Assembly: GCA_905372445.1 (NCBI GenBank)
Contig: CAJPPF010000049.1
Coordinates: 1 to 13,789 of the forward strand
DNA length: 13,789 bases
From: an uncultured Prevotella sp.
Lineage (GTDB): Bacteria > Bacteroidota > Bacteroidia > Bacteroidales > Bacteroidaceae
Reading direction: 5' to 3'
Below, piece by piece: positions 6,693 through 13,789 of the stretch. Within the stretch, counting starts at the first letter, position 1. The number at the start of each line of letters is the position of its first letter. The translations under genes were made by a program, and so were the position numbers. The notes beneath the pieces are model-generated. The model did no database searches. It saw only the letters and a list, made by a program, of their open reading frames with translations, and had not been told where the DNA came from.

Positions 6693-8084
6693 TTATTTAT
6701 TCTTTACTGTCTGTGCAGTAAAAGTAGCTTCTGAAACAACTTTGTCGCCTACGAAGCAATAGCCTTTCATTGATGCTATTCCATGTCGTACTTCACTTAC
6801 CATTTCTACCTTGAACAGGAGAGTGTCACCAGGAACTACTTTCTGCCTGAACTTAACATCGTTTATGGCAAGGAAGTAGGTTGAGTATCTTTCCGGCTCC
6901 TCCATTGTGTTAAGTACGAGAAGACCACCACATTGAGCCATTGCCTCAATTTGTAATACACCTGGCATTACAGGTTCCGATGGGAAATGCCCTTGGAAGA
7001 ACTCCTCATTTGCAGTTATGTTCTTCAGACCAACAATGCTTGTTGCGCCAAGTGCTATAACCTTATCTACGAGTGCCATGGGATAGCGGTGAGGAAGAAG
7101 TTCACGGATACGCTGCACATTCATTATCGGCTCATCATTAGGGTCATAAATAGGAGCTTGTATCTCATGCTGCTTTATTTCCTTACGCATCAGACGTGCA
7201 AATTTATTGTTTATCGTATGTCCTGGGCGTGTTGCAATTACGCGTCCCTTTATTGGCTTACCGATTAGAGCAAGGTCACCCACGATATCAAGAAGTTTAT
7301 GGCGTGTACACTCATTCTCCCATATAAGAGGACGATGTTGGATATAACCAATCTTTGTTGCGTCCATACGCGGCATATTAAGTATGTCGGACAGTTTGTC
7401 TAATTGCTCTTGTGAAATCTCACGCTCGTAGATAACAATGGCATTGTCAAGGTCGCCACCTTTAATGAGGTTGAGGTCAAGCAATGGAATTATATCACGT
7501 ACGAATACAAAGGTACGTGCAGGAGCAATCTCCTTGGCAAAATCGGAAATGTTATCGAGTGTCGCAAATTGTGAGTTAATGAATTTCGATTCAAAAGAAC
7601 ACATTGTTGTGAGACTGAAATCATCGTCCGGTAGAACAGTGATGCAGCTTCCTGTACTATTGTCGCGAAGTTCAATCTTCTTGCGGATTATGTAATAGTC
7701 CTTTGGTACGCTTTGCTCTTCAATTCCAACCTGTTGTATCTTATCAACATAGGGAGCAGCAGAACCGTCGAGTATAGGAAATTCCGGACCATTTACCTGT
7801 ATAAGGCAATTGTCAACGCCTAATGCATACAGCGCCGCCATTGCGTGTTCGATCGTTGACACACGAATGTCGCCTTTCCCTAATACTGTGCCACGTGTTG
7901 TCTCGATGACACGTTCAGCAATAGCATCAATTACTGGCTCTCCTAGGAGGTCGATACGTTGTATCTTATAGCCGTGGTTCTCTGGTGCGGGATTGAATGT
8001 CACAGTAAGGCTAAGACCAGTGTGAAGTCCTTTTCCACATAGAGAAAAACTACCACGGAGTGTTGTCTGTTTCTGATGTTCCAT
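6693..8084 (-). CDS. lpxC/fabZ: LpxC-FabZ fusion: deacetylase plus hydroxyacyl-ACP dehydratase
   Basis: One 463-aa protein joins two enzymes. Residues 1 to about 305 are LpxC, the zinc deacetylase that commits UDP-3-O-acyl-GlcNAc to lipid A. The zinc ligands are H80 (STIEH) and H262/D266 (RHKLLD), with catalytic E79 and H289 (RPGH). Residues about 318-463 are FabZ, the hot-dog-fold 3-hydroxyacyl-ACP dehydratase of fatty acid elongation, with H366 in FFQGHFP and E380 in QIEAMAQ at the normal 14-residue spacing. FabZ consumes the same 3-hydroxyacyl-ACP that LpxA and LpxD need, so joining it to LpxC ties the two fates of that pool together. The fusion is known across Bacteroidetes; no frameshift or internal stop is visible. 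It lies 13 bases after lpxD. Confidence 0.97.
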   Translation of the reverse strand: MEHQKQTTLRGSFSLCGKGLHTGLSLTVTFNPAPENHGYKIQRIDLLGEPVIDAIAERVIETTRGTVLGKGDIRVSTIEHAMAALYALGVDNCLIQVNGPEFPILDGSAAPYVDKIQQVGIEEQSVPKDYYIIRKKIELRDNSTGSCITVLPDDDFSLTTMCSFESKFINSQFATLDNISDFAKEIAPARTFVFVRDIIPLLDLNLIKGGDLDNAIVIYEREISQEQLDKLSDILNMPRMDATKIGYIQHRPLIWENECTRHKLLDIVGDLALIGKPIKGRVIATRPGHTINNKFARLMRKEIKQHEIQAPIYDPNDEPIMNVQRIRELLPHRYPMALVDKVIALGATSIVGLKNITANEEFFQGHFPSEPVMPGVLQIEAMAQCGGLLVLNTMEEPERYSTYFLAINDVKFRQKVVPGDTLLFKVEMVSEVRHGIASMKGYCFVGDKVVSEATFTAQTVKNK

Positions 8085-8097
8085 TTCTATTTTGTGT

Positions 8098-9141
8098 TTA
8101 CTCTTTTGTGATTTTTGATTGAAGCTCTGTTACTTCTTTTTGAAGCTCATTGAGCTGTTTATACATATCTTGCAGACGCATTGTCAGAGCATGGTTACGA
8201 AAAAACTGACGTAGTGGTACTACCGGTGTACCTATTAAGTTCTGGTTGCTTTCAAGATTACTTGGCACTCCACTTTGCGCTCCGAGATTTACCTTGTCTC
8301 CGACTGTAATATGTCCGGCAAGACCTACTTGCCCACCAAACATACACCATTCTCCGACTTTTGTAGAGCCAGCAACACCAACCTGTGCAGACATAACCGT
8401 GTTAGAACCGATATCAGTGTTATGGGCAATTTGTATAAGATTGTCGAGTTTGACACCCTTACGTACATAAGTACTACCCATAGTAGAGCGGTCTATACAT
8501 GTGTTTGCACCAATCTCTACATCATCTTCTATTGTAACAATACCTATCTGTGGTATTTTTGAATATCCATCAAGGGTTGGAGCAAAGCCAAAGCCGTCAG
8601 AACCTATAACAGATCCTGCATGAATAGTTACGCGATTACCTATTTTACAACCATGATAAACAGTAGTGTTAGGGTATAGTATACATTTTTCGCCGAGTGT
8701 AACATTGTCACCAATGACTGCATGGGGATAGATTATACATCCGTCGCCAATGACAACATTATCACCAATATATGCAAAAGCGCCTATATAACAATTTTTT
8801 CCCACAGTTGCTTTTGGCGAAATGAATGCCAGAGAATCAATACCTGTTTTTTTCTGAGTCATAGACTCATAGAGTTGCAACAGTTTTGCCACTGCCTCAT
8901 AAGCATTCTTCACACGTATTAGAGTAGCCTCTACCGGATGCTCAAACACAATATCTTCATCAACGAGAACAATGCTTGATTTCGTTTCGTAGATGTAATG
9001 GATATATTTATGGTTTGAGAGGAACGACAAAGCTCCTTCTTTGCCTTCTTCTATCTTTGCAAAGGTATTGACTGTGGCAAGTTCATTACCTTCAACTTTG
9101 CCCTGCAGCAATGCTGCAATTTGTTGAGCTGTAAATTCCAT
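8098..9141 (-). CDS. lpxD: UDP-3-O-acyl-glucosamine N-acyltransferase LpxD
   Basis: LpxD adds the second 3-hydroxyacyl chain, on the 2-amino group, to UDP-3-O-acyl-glucosamine. The 347-aa protein has the uridine-binding N-terminal domain (about 1-100), a long run of hexapeptide repeats forming the left-handed beta helix (about 105-290), and a C-terminal helix that looks coiled-coil (about 320-345). The catalytic histidine is H240 in QIAHNTDIG (E. coli H239). The segment GSDGFGFAP (180-188) is typical of the family. It lies 39 bases downstream of the HD-domain gene and 13 bases upstream of lpxC-fabZ. Length is normal. Confidence 0.97.
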   Translation of the reverse strand: MEFTAQQIAALLQGKVEGNELATVNTFAKIEEGKEGALSFLSNHKYIHYIYETKSSIVLVDEDIVFEHPVEATLIRVKNAYEAVAKLLQLYESMTQKKTGIDSLAFISPKATVGKNCYIGAFAYIGDNVVIGDGCIIYPHAVIGDNVTLGEKCILYPNTTVYHGCKIGNRVTIHAGSVIGSDGFGFAPTLDGYSKIPQIGIVTIEDDVEIGANTCIDRSTMGSTYVRKGVKLDNLIQIAHNTDIGSNTVMSAQVGVAGSTKVGEWCMFGGQVGLAGHITVGDKVNLGAQSGVPSNLESNQNLIGTPVVPLRQFFRNHALTMRLQDMYKQLNELQKEVTELQSKITKE

Positions 9142-9180
9142 TTTATAAAAATATGTTTTTACCTTGACGGTTATTTGTCA

Positions 9181-10401
9181 TTATATTCTTTGATAGCATA
9201 GATAATACTTGCCTACATTCTTTGATAGAAGGTCGACATTAAGAAGTTCTGAAACCTCAGTGACATCGCGTGTCGTTCCATCCTTGAAGAGCATCGTAAT
9301 ATGATCGTCGTTTATATCATACATATCCTTTTGCGCCTTACTTTGTGAAATGAAATAACGTGTGTCATCCATAGATATATCCAATGCTTCAGCAATCATT
9401 GTTCTTTTCTCGTTAATATATTCCTCATCGAACTCCCTGTCGAGAACTTCAACACGGAACATCTTCCTGTTTATCAGATCGTCTGCCAGTGTTGCGAGTA
9501 TTTTATCATCGCAAGACATCCATACTTTCAGTGCGCTCCAGATGTCGTTATCGTCAAGTTGTCCGTAATAACGAAGTGCCTCCGGATCCGCATCGAAACG
9601 TTTACGGTCTATGTCGCTCGTAAGAAAGTACTTCAATGCCGGAGTTCCGAATATGTCGTGTCCTGACATTGCAAGATGCTTAGCCCTCAATAATGCGTTG
9701 ATCAGAACTTTCTCTGTGGCAACCGTTGTCTTGTGCAGATACACTTGCCAATACATGAGTCTACGTGAAGTAAGATAATTCTCTATTGAGTATATTCCCT
9801 TATGGTCCACGCATAGCTGGTCGTCTACAACATCAAGCATCTTGATTATTCTTGCGCTTCCTATATTTCCTTCGTTTACGCCGGTGAAGAAACTGTCACG
9901 GCGTAGATAATCAAGACGGTCAACATCAAGTTGCGAACTGATGAGTTGATGAAGGAAGAGCTTTGGGTATTCACCTTTGAAGATGCTGATAGCGAGATTT
10001 AGCTGTCCGCCAAGATCCTGATTTATCTTTTCCATCATCATCAGCGAAATATGCTCGTGTGAAATTCCGGATATGAGTGTATGCTCAAGCACATGCGAGA
10101 ACGGACCATGACCTATGTCGTGCATTAATATTGCTGCGCAGACTGCCTCCGCTTCACTATCGAATATGAATACTCCTTTCTGTTGAAGGTTCAAAATAGC
10201 CTCGCTCATCAGATGAAATGCACCAAGCGAATGTTGGAAGCGAGTATGCTGTGCGCCCGGGAAGACAAATGATGTCAGCCCCAACTGTTTTATACGCGTC
10301 AGGCGCTGCATAAGAGGATGCTGCACAATCTGCATCATCAGTCCTCTTGGAATCTTTATAAATCCAAAGACAGGGTCATTTATGATTTTGAAATCCTTCA
10401 T
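9181..10401 (-). CDS. HD-domain phosphohydrolase, SAMHD1/dGTPase-like
   Basis: This 406-aa cytoplasmic metal-dependent phosphohydrolase belongs to the group related to dNTP triphosphohydrolases and SAMHD1. The four metal ligands are present: H57 (TRFQHSLG), H94-D95 (HDIGHGPFSH) and D161 in the LDVDRLDYLRRDS stretch, which aligns with SAMHD1 D311. Flanking markers such as RLTRIKQLG (33-41) also fit. The C-terminal third (about 280-406) is less conserved and I see no further known domain. The true substrate (dNTPs or another phosphoester) cannot be told from sequence. The gene is 17 bases after pyrF and 39 before lpxD, so it links nucleotide and envelope genes. I give no symbol because dgt would overstate the evidence. 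Confidence 0.9.
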   Translation of the reverse strand: MKDFKIINDPVFGFIKIPRGLMMQIVQHPLMQRLTRIKQLGLTSFVFPGAQHTRFQHSLGAFHLMSEAILNLQQKGVFIFDSEAEAVCAAILMHDIGHGPFSHVLEHTLISGISHEHISLMMMEKINQDLGGQLNLAISIFKGEYPKLFLHQLISSQLDVDRLDYLRRDSFFTGVNEGNIGSARIIKMLDVVDDQLCVDHKGIYSIENYLTSRRLMYWQVYLHKTTVATEKVLINALLRAKHLAMSGHDIFGTPALKYFLTSDIDRKRFDADPEALRYYGQLDDNDIWSALKVWMSCDDKILATLADDLINRKMFRVEVLDREFDEEYINEKRTMIAEALDISMDDTRYFISQSKAQKDMYDINDDHITMLFKDGTTRDVTEVSELLNVDLLSKNVGKYYLCYQRI

Positions 10402-10418
10402 CTGTATATTTAGGTGTC

Positions 10419-11240
10419 TTATCCTATAAGCACTTTTGCCATTTCTTCCTGTAGAGCCTTTGCCGCTTTGCCTGCTGCTTCTGCAAAGTCAGTGTCTTTG
10501 CCGGCATAGATTATGCCGCGAGAAGAATTAACGAGAAGGCCACAATCGTCAATCATGCCATACTTGCAGACATCTTGCAGACTTCCTCCTTGTGCCCCAA
10601 CTCCCGGAACGAGAAGAAAACTGTTTGGCGCAACACGCCGGATGTCCTTGAACATCTCGCCACGGGTAGCACCTACGACATACATCATATTCTCGTCATT
10701 GCCCCAATGCTGACTTTGCCTGATCACTTTCTCGAATAGACGTTCACCGTCTTTATCTGCTGTGAGTTGGAAATTTAATGAACCTTTGTTACTTGTCAGG
10801 GCAAGTAGTATGACCCATTTACCGTCATAGCCGTCGATAAAAGGAGTCACGGAATCTTCTCCCATATACGGAGCGACAGTAAGTGCGTCAACATCAAACT
10901 CATCGAAGAATGTCTTTGCATACATTTTCGAGGTATTTCCTATATCACCACGTTTGGCATCAGCTATGATAAACTGTTCGGGATAGTTCCCCTGAAGATA
11001 CCTCACTGTCTTTTCAAAAGCAATCATTCCCTTTATGCCATACGCTTCATAAAAGGCAAGATTGGGTTTGTATGCTACGCAATATGGGGCAGTAGCATCA
11101 ATGATTGCCTTATTGAAAGCGAATATAGGATCCTCCTCCGTGAGCAGATGTTCCGGAATCTTATTGAGGTCGACATCAAGACCAACACAGAGAAAAGACT
11201 TCTTTGTTTGTATTTGATTAATGAGTTCTTGTCTGTTCAT
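10419..11240 (-). CDS. pyrF: Orotidine-5'-phosphate decarboxylase
   Basis: PyrF makes UMP from OMP, the last step of de novo pyrimidine synthesis, in the cytoplasm. The 273-aa protein is of the longer type II bacterial form. Its catalytic cluster is DAKRGD (94-99) with Lys96 as the proton donor and Asp94/Asp99 beside it. FLCVGLDVD (16-24) begins the TIM barrel, and VPGVGAQGGS (211-220) and NSSRGI (238-243) form the phosphate-binding loops. It lies 22 bases after the 74-aa membrane gene and 17 before the HD gene. UMP feeds UTP and hence the UDP-GlcNAc used by LpxA downstream; that link is an inference from gene order. Confidence 0.96.
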   Translation of the reverse strand: MNRQELINQIQTKKSFLCVGLDVDLNKIPEHLLTEEDPIFAFNKAIIDATAPYCVAYKPNLAFYEAYGIKGMIAFEKTVRYLQGNYPEQFIIADAKRGDIGNTSKMYAKTFFDEFDVDALTVAPYMGEDSVTPFIDGYDGKWVILLALTSNKGSLNFQLTADKDGERLFEKVIRQSQHWGNDENMMYVVGATRGEMFKDIRRVAPNSFLLVPGVGAQGGSLQDVCKYGMIDDCGLLVNSSRGIIYAGKDTDFAEAAGKAAKALQEEMAKVLIG

Positions 11241-11262
11241 AAGTTCATAATTGACTATGACA

Positions 11263-11487
11263 TTAGTCTTCTTTTGTTATATATGTTTTTATCAATGAAA
11301 TAATGACCGTGTAGATGAACATACCCATAAAAAGGAATACCGCGAACAAGAGAATCTGCAGCCATAGACTATCTGTATGGTAGATATTATCTACAGAGTC
11401 TGCGAGTGCTATTCCTGCAAACATAGTCAGAAAATCATTGACTGTGAAGCCAAATAATTTCTTGCTTAGAAATGGGCTTATCTTCAT
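11263..11487 (-). CDS. Small membrane protein, unknown function
   Basis: The 74-aa product has a basic start (MKISPFLSKKLFGFT), a moderately hydrophobic segment at about 16-32 (VNDFLTMFAGIALADS), a polar link, and a strong membrane helix at about 41-66 (WLQILLFAVFLFMGMFIYTV), ending KTYITKED. It is probably anchored in the inner membrane by one or two helices. I do not recognise a family. It starts six bases after the stop of the 46-aa gene and ends 22 bases before pyrF, so the two small genes are probably co-translated and may act together. Confidence 0.75.
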   Translation of the reverse strand: MKISPFLSKKLFGFTVNDFLTMFAGIALADSVDNIYHTDSLWLQILLFAVFLFMGMFIYTVIISLIKTYITKED

Positions 11488-11493
11488 TCTTTT

Positions 11494-11634
11494 TTATTCT
11501 TTCGATTCTATATTGTATACTTGCGGACGCTTTTCCGTTGTACGTCTTATGTCGACCATCTTTTTAACAAACTCCTCTGCAGGAACATCATGCTCTCTGC
11601 TTTCTGTTTCTTTCTTTTTATACTGCAGTGCCAT
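11494..11634 (-). CDS. Small charged protein, 46 aa, unknown function
   Basis: The frame runs from ATG at 11634 to TAA at 11494-11496. The product starts MALQYKKKETESREHDVPAE and ends PQVYNIESKE. It is highly charged (Lys, Arg, Glu), with no membrane segment, cysteine or known motif; the middle (EEFVKKMVDIRRTTEK) could form an amphipathic helix. It sits between prfA (57 bases upstream) and the 74-aa membrane protein (six bases downstream) in the same direction, and explains an otherwise empty gap in a tightly packed operon. AAAGAATAAAAAAGAATG at its end would serve translation of the next gene. I do not recognise a family; coding is supported by spacing and composition only. Confidence 0.65.
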   Translation of the reverse strand: MALQYKKKETESREHDVPAEEFVKKMVDIRRTTEKRPQVYNIESKE

Positions 11635-11651
11635 AGTTGTTATTGTTTTAA

Positions 11652-11682
11652 GAATCTTATAATAAAGGTCCTTGACAGCAAA
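11652..11682 (-). promoter_or_regulatory. Weak promoter-like pair before the two small genes
   Basis: On the minus strand TTTG (complement of 11679-11682) is followed after 19 bases by TAAGATTC (complement of 11652-11659). The spacing fits the Bacteroidetes promoter, but the -7 box matches TAnnTTTG at only four of six fixed positions. If active it would start near 11645, giving a leader of about 11 bases for the 46-aa gene and an extra promoter for pyrF and the lpx genes. Confidence 0.2.
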
Positions 11683-11691
11683 TCTTACCGC

Positions 11692-12801
11692 TTAGAGGTC
11701 TGCCTCTTTCATCTTCTCTGCATTTTCTGCAACTGTCAATGCGTCAATCATCTGCTGAATACTTCCATTCATGAATCCTGGAAGGTCGTACATGGTGAAA
11801 CCGATACGATGGTCGGTCACACGTCCTTGTGGGAAGTTATATGTACGAATCTTGGCTGAACGGTCGCCCGTGGATACAAGGCTTTTGCGGCGGCTTGCAA
11901 TGTCATCGACATATTTCTGATGTTCCTTATCATATATATATGTACGCAGGCGAGCTAAAGCACGTTCCTTGTTCTTCGGCTGGTCGCGTGTTTCGGTACA
12001 TTCTATAAGAATCTCCTCAACCTCACCGGTGTTAGGGTTCCACATGTAACGGGCACGAACACCAGACTCTACCTTGTTAACATTCTGACCGCCTGCACCT
12101 GATGAACGGAAAGTGTCCCATTTTATTTCACCTTCATTAATTGTCACCTCAAAAGGATCAGCCTCTGGGAGCACAGCTACTGTTGCCGCGCTGGTCTGCA
12201 TCCTGCCGTTTGACTCTGTTACAGGCACACGCTGCACACGGTGAACACCTGACTCATATTTCAAAGTTCCATAGACGCTGTCACCGCTGACGGCGAAGTC
12301 TATCTCTTTAAAACCTCCGACTGCACCCTCGCTTTCGCTTGTGACAGCAACGCTCCAGCCTTTTGATTCGCAATACTTCTTATACATCTGGAATATTTCG
12401 CCTGCGAAAAGACAAGCCTCATCACCACCCGTTCCTGCACGAATTTCCATCTGTACGTTCTTTGCATCTTCAGGATCTTTTGGTACAAGGGCAATCTTTA
12501 TTTCTTCCTCAAGTTTTGGCTGAAGTTCTTCGTTTACAGATAATTCCTCGCGAGCCATTTCCTTCATCTCCGGGTCCTGCTCGTTCATGAGAATATCCTT
12601 TGCCTCTGCGATGCTGTTGAGACAGTTTATATATTTCTGCCTCAGTTTCATTATATCTTCGAGATCCTTGTATTCCTTCGTCAGTTTCACATATCGCTGT
12701 TGGTCTGCAATCACGGAAGGGTCGGTTATGAGAGTGGATACTTCCTCGTAACGTGCTTCAAGACCGTCGAGTTTCTGTAGGATATTGTTATTTTCCATCA
12801 A
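11692..12801 (-). CDS. prfA: Peptide chain release factor 1
   Basis: RF1 ends translation at UAA and UAG. The 369-aa protein has an N-terminal coiled-coil-rich domain 1 (about 1-105), the PVT tripeptide (193-195 in RVPVTESNGR), which fits the RF1 PxT class rather than the RF2 SPF class, and the catalytic GGQ at 237-239 in SSGAGGQNVNK. The stretch STGDRSAKIRTYNFPQGRVTDHR (310-332) is typical of bacterial RF1. Two ATG codons are adjacent (12799-12801 and 12796-12798); either could be the start, and the first is given. It follows purM after 64 bases, a gap with no clear promoter. There is no programmed frameshift, which belongs to prfB and not to this gene. Confidence 0.97.
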   Translation of the reverse strand: MMENNNILQKLDGLEARYEEVSTLITDPSVIADQQRYVKLTKEYKDLEDIMKLRQKYINCLNSIAEAKDILMNEQDPEMKEMAREELSVNEELQPKLEEEIKIALVPKDPEDAKNVQMEIRAGTGGDEACLFAGEIFQMYKKYCESKGWSVAVTSESEGAVGGFKEIDFAVSGDSVYGTLKYESGVHRVQRVPVTESNGRMQTSAATVAVLPEADPFEVTINEGEIKWDTFRSSGAGGQNVNKVESGVRARYMWNPNTGEVEEILIECTETRDQPKNKERALARLRTYIYDKEHQKYVDDIASRRKSLVSTGDRSAKIRTYNFPQGRVTDHRIGFTMYDLPGFMNGSIQQMIDALTVAENAEKMKEADL

Positions 12802-12865
12802 TTATATGTTTTCCTTTTTTTATTTCAAATCTGCTGATGCTTCCTTTTGCATGAACGTAATGCTT

Positions 12866-13789
12866 TTAATATTCAAAAGAACCGTACTCGCTTTTTATTG
12901 TCAGCGACTTATTTCCTTCTTCTATATGCCCGATTATCTGTGCGTCGATGTTGAACGCTTTGCTTATCTCGATTACTTTCTCTGCTTTCTCCGGTGATAG
13001 GTAAACCTCGAGACGATGTCCCATGTTGAACACTTTATACATTTCCTTCCAGTCTGTGCCACTTTCCTTCTGTATTGCCTTGAAGAGTGGAGGAACAGGG
13101 AACATATTATCTTTCACAACACGGCAGTTGTTATTTACAAAATGCAACACCTTTGTCTGTGCTCCTCCTGTGCAATGTACCATTCCGTGGATGTCGGCAC
13201 GCATCTCATCCAGTATACGACGTACTACAGGAGCGTATGTTCGTGTCGGCGACAGTACAAGCTTGCCTGCCGACACAGGCGCACCCTCAACTTCGTCAGT
13301 GAGTTTATAGCTTCCGCTGTATACGAGTTCGTCAGGTACGGCATGGTCGAAACTTTCCGGATATTTCTCAGCAAGATATTTTGAGAATACGTCATGACGG
13401 GCAGAAGTGAGTCCGTTAGACCCCATTCCTCCATTATATTCCTTCTCGTATGTAGCCTGACCACATGACGAAAGACCTACAATTACATCGCCGGGACGTA
13501 TGTTAGCGTTGTTGATGACGTCACTGCGCTTCATGCGACAGGTTACGGTGGAGTCAACTATTATGGTGCGTACAAGGTCGCCGACATCTGCTGTTTCTCC
13601 TCCGGTGCCGTATATTCCTATTCCCATATTGCGCATATCAGCCATCAGTTCGTCGGTGCCGTTTATGATAGCTGATATGACTTCACCTGGTATGAGCATC
13701 TTGTTTCTTCCAATGGTGCTTGATACGAGAATGTTATCAACAGCACCAACACAGAGCAGGTCGTCGGTATTCATTATGAGAGCATCCTG
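12866..13789 (-). CDS. purM: AIR synthase PurM, 5' end outside window
   Basis: PurM closes FGAM to 5-aminoimidazole ribonucleotide with ATP, step five of purine synthesis. The window holds 307 residues and the stop. The reading frame stays open to the window edge (QDALI precedes the internal Met at 13774), so that Met is not the real start; Bacteroidales homologues are near 390 aa, which implies about 80 missing residues. Family markers include GGETADVGDLV, the segment GMVHCTGGAQTKVLHFV and FNMGHRLEVYL near the end. The sequence is of the divergent Bacteroidetes form, not the E. coli-like 345-aa form. It is the most upstream gene seen in this run, so the operon promoter may be outside the window. 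Confidence 0.93.
   Translation of the reverse strand, partial: QDALIMNTDDLLCVGAVDNILVSSTIGRNKMLIPGEVISAIINGTDELMADMRNMGIGIYGTGGETADVGDLVRTIIVDSTVTCRMKRSDVINNANIRPGDVIVGLSSCGQATYEKEYNGGMGSNGLTSARHDVFSKYLAEKYPESFDHAVPDELVYSGSYKLTDEVEGAPVSAGKLVLSPTRTYAPVVRRILDEMRADIHGMVHCTGGAQTKVLHFVNNNCRVVKDNMFPVPPLFKAIQKESGTDWKEMYKVFNMGHRLEVYLSPEKAEKVIEISKAFNIDAQIIGHIEEGNKSLTIKSEYGSFEY

Noticed and set aside
11521..11859. 112-codon + strand ORF across prfA and the small gene
   Set aside because: It is antisense to the conserved RF1 C-terminus and the 46-aa frame, is Cys/Phe/Leu-rich as expected for a shadow frame, and matches nothing I know.
12802..12865. Promoter between purM and prfA
   Set aside because: The best match on the minus strand is CAGATTTG, without a TTTG at the right distance upstream; not enough to call.
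1..13789. CRISPR array, toxin-antitoxin or defence system
   Set aside because: No regularly spaced repeats, cas genes, nuclease or toxin-like pair were seen. The gene run is housekeeping in content.

Overview
The window looks like a chromosomal segment of a Bacteroidales bacterium, most likely Prevotella or a close relative. The evidence is the fused lpxC-fabZ gene, the Bacteroidetes-type PurM, PyrF and RF1 proteins, a TTTG-N20-TAnnTTTG promoter, and a helicase-TPR protein of the type seen in that phylum. This placement comes from remembered family features, not from a database search.

Left edge (1-815): the 3' half of a tRNA-Asp(GUC) gene enters at its anticodon on the + strand and is followed at once by a strong hairpin terminator. 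Then come about 730 bases without an ordinary gene. They hold two very short minus-strand ORFs (27 and 45 codons), a small hairpin, a textbook Bacteroidetes promoter firing leftward, a weaker rightward promoter-like pair overlapping it, and a 203-base structured element (529-731). The element has a 23-position closing stem and an internal two-part hairpin. Its G-U wobbles form only in a + strand RNA.

Right part (816-13789): twelve genes, all on the minus strand and closely packed, most probably one or a few long operons read from right to left. In transcription order they are purM (5' end outside the window), prfA (RF1), a 46-aa small gene, a 74-aa membrane protein, pyrF, an HD-domain phosphohydrolase, lpxD, lpxC-fabZ, lpxA, miaA, a class A penicillin-binding protein (PBP1a type) and a PIF1-like helicase with C-terminal TPRs. 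The first part serves nucleotide synthesis (PurM, PyrF) and translation termination (RF1). The middle holds lipid A steps (LpxA acylation, LpxC deacetylation, LpxD second acylation) together with FabZ, which draws on the same 3-hydroxyacyl-ACP pool. The last part adds tRNA modification, peptidoglycan synthesis and a DNA helicase. Most junctions are 6-64 bases, and miaA and the PBP gene overlap by 4 bases.

The coding part is conserved housekeeping material. The least explained part is the 86-815 intergenic region, where the 529-731 element is the best candidate for an undescribed RNA or a mobile miniature repeat. The 46-aa gene at 11494-11634 is easy to miss because of its size but fits the operon well.
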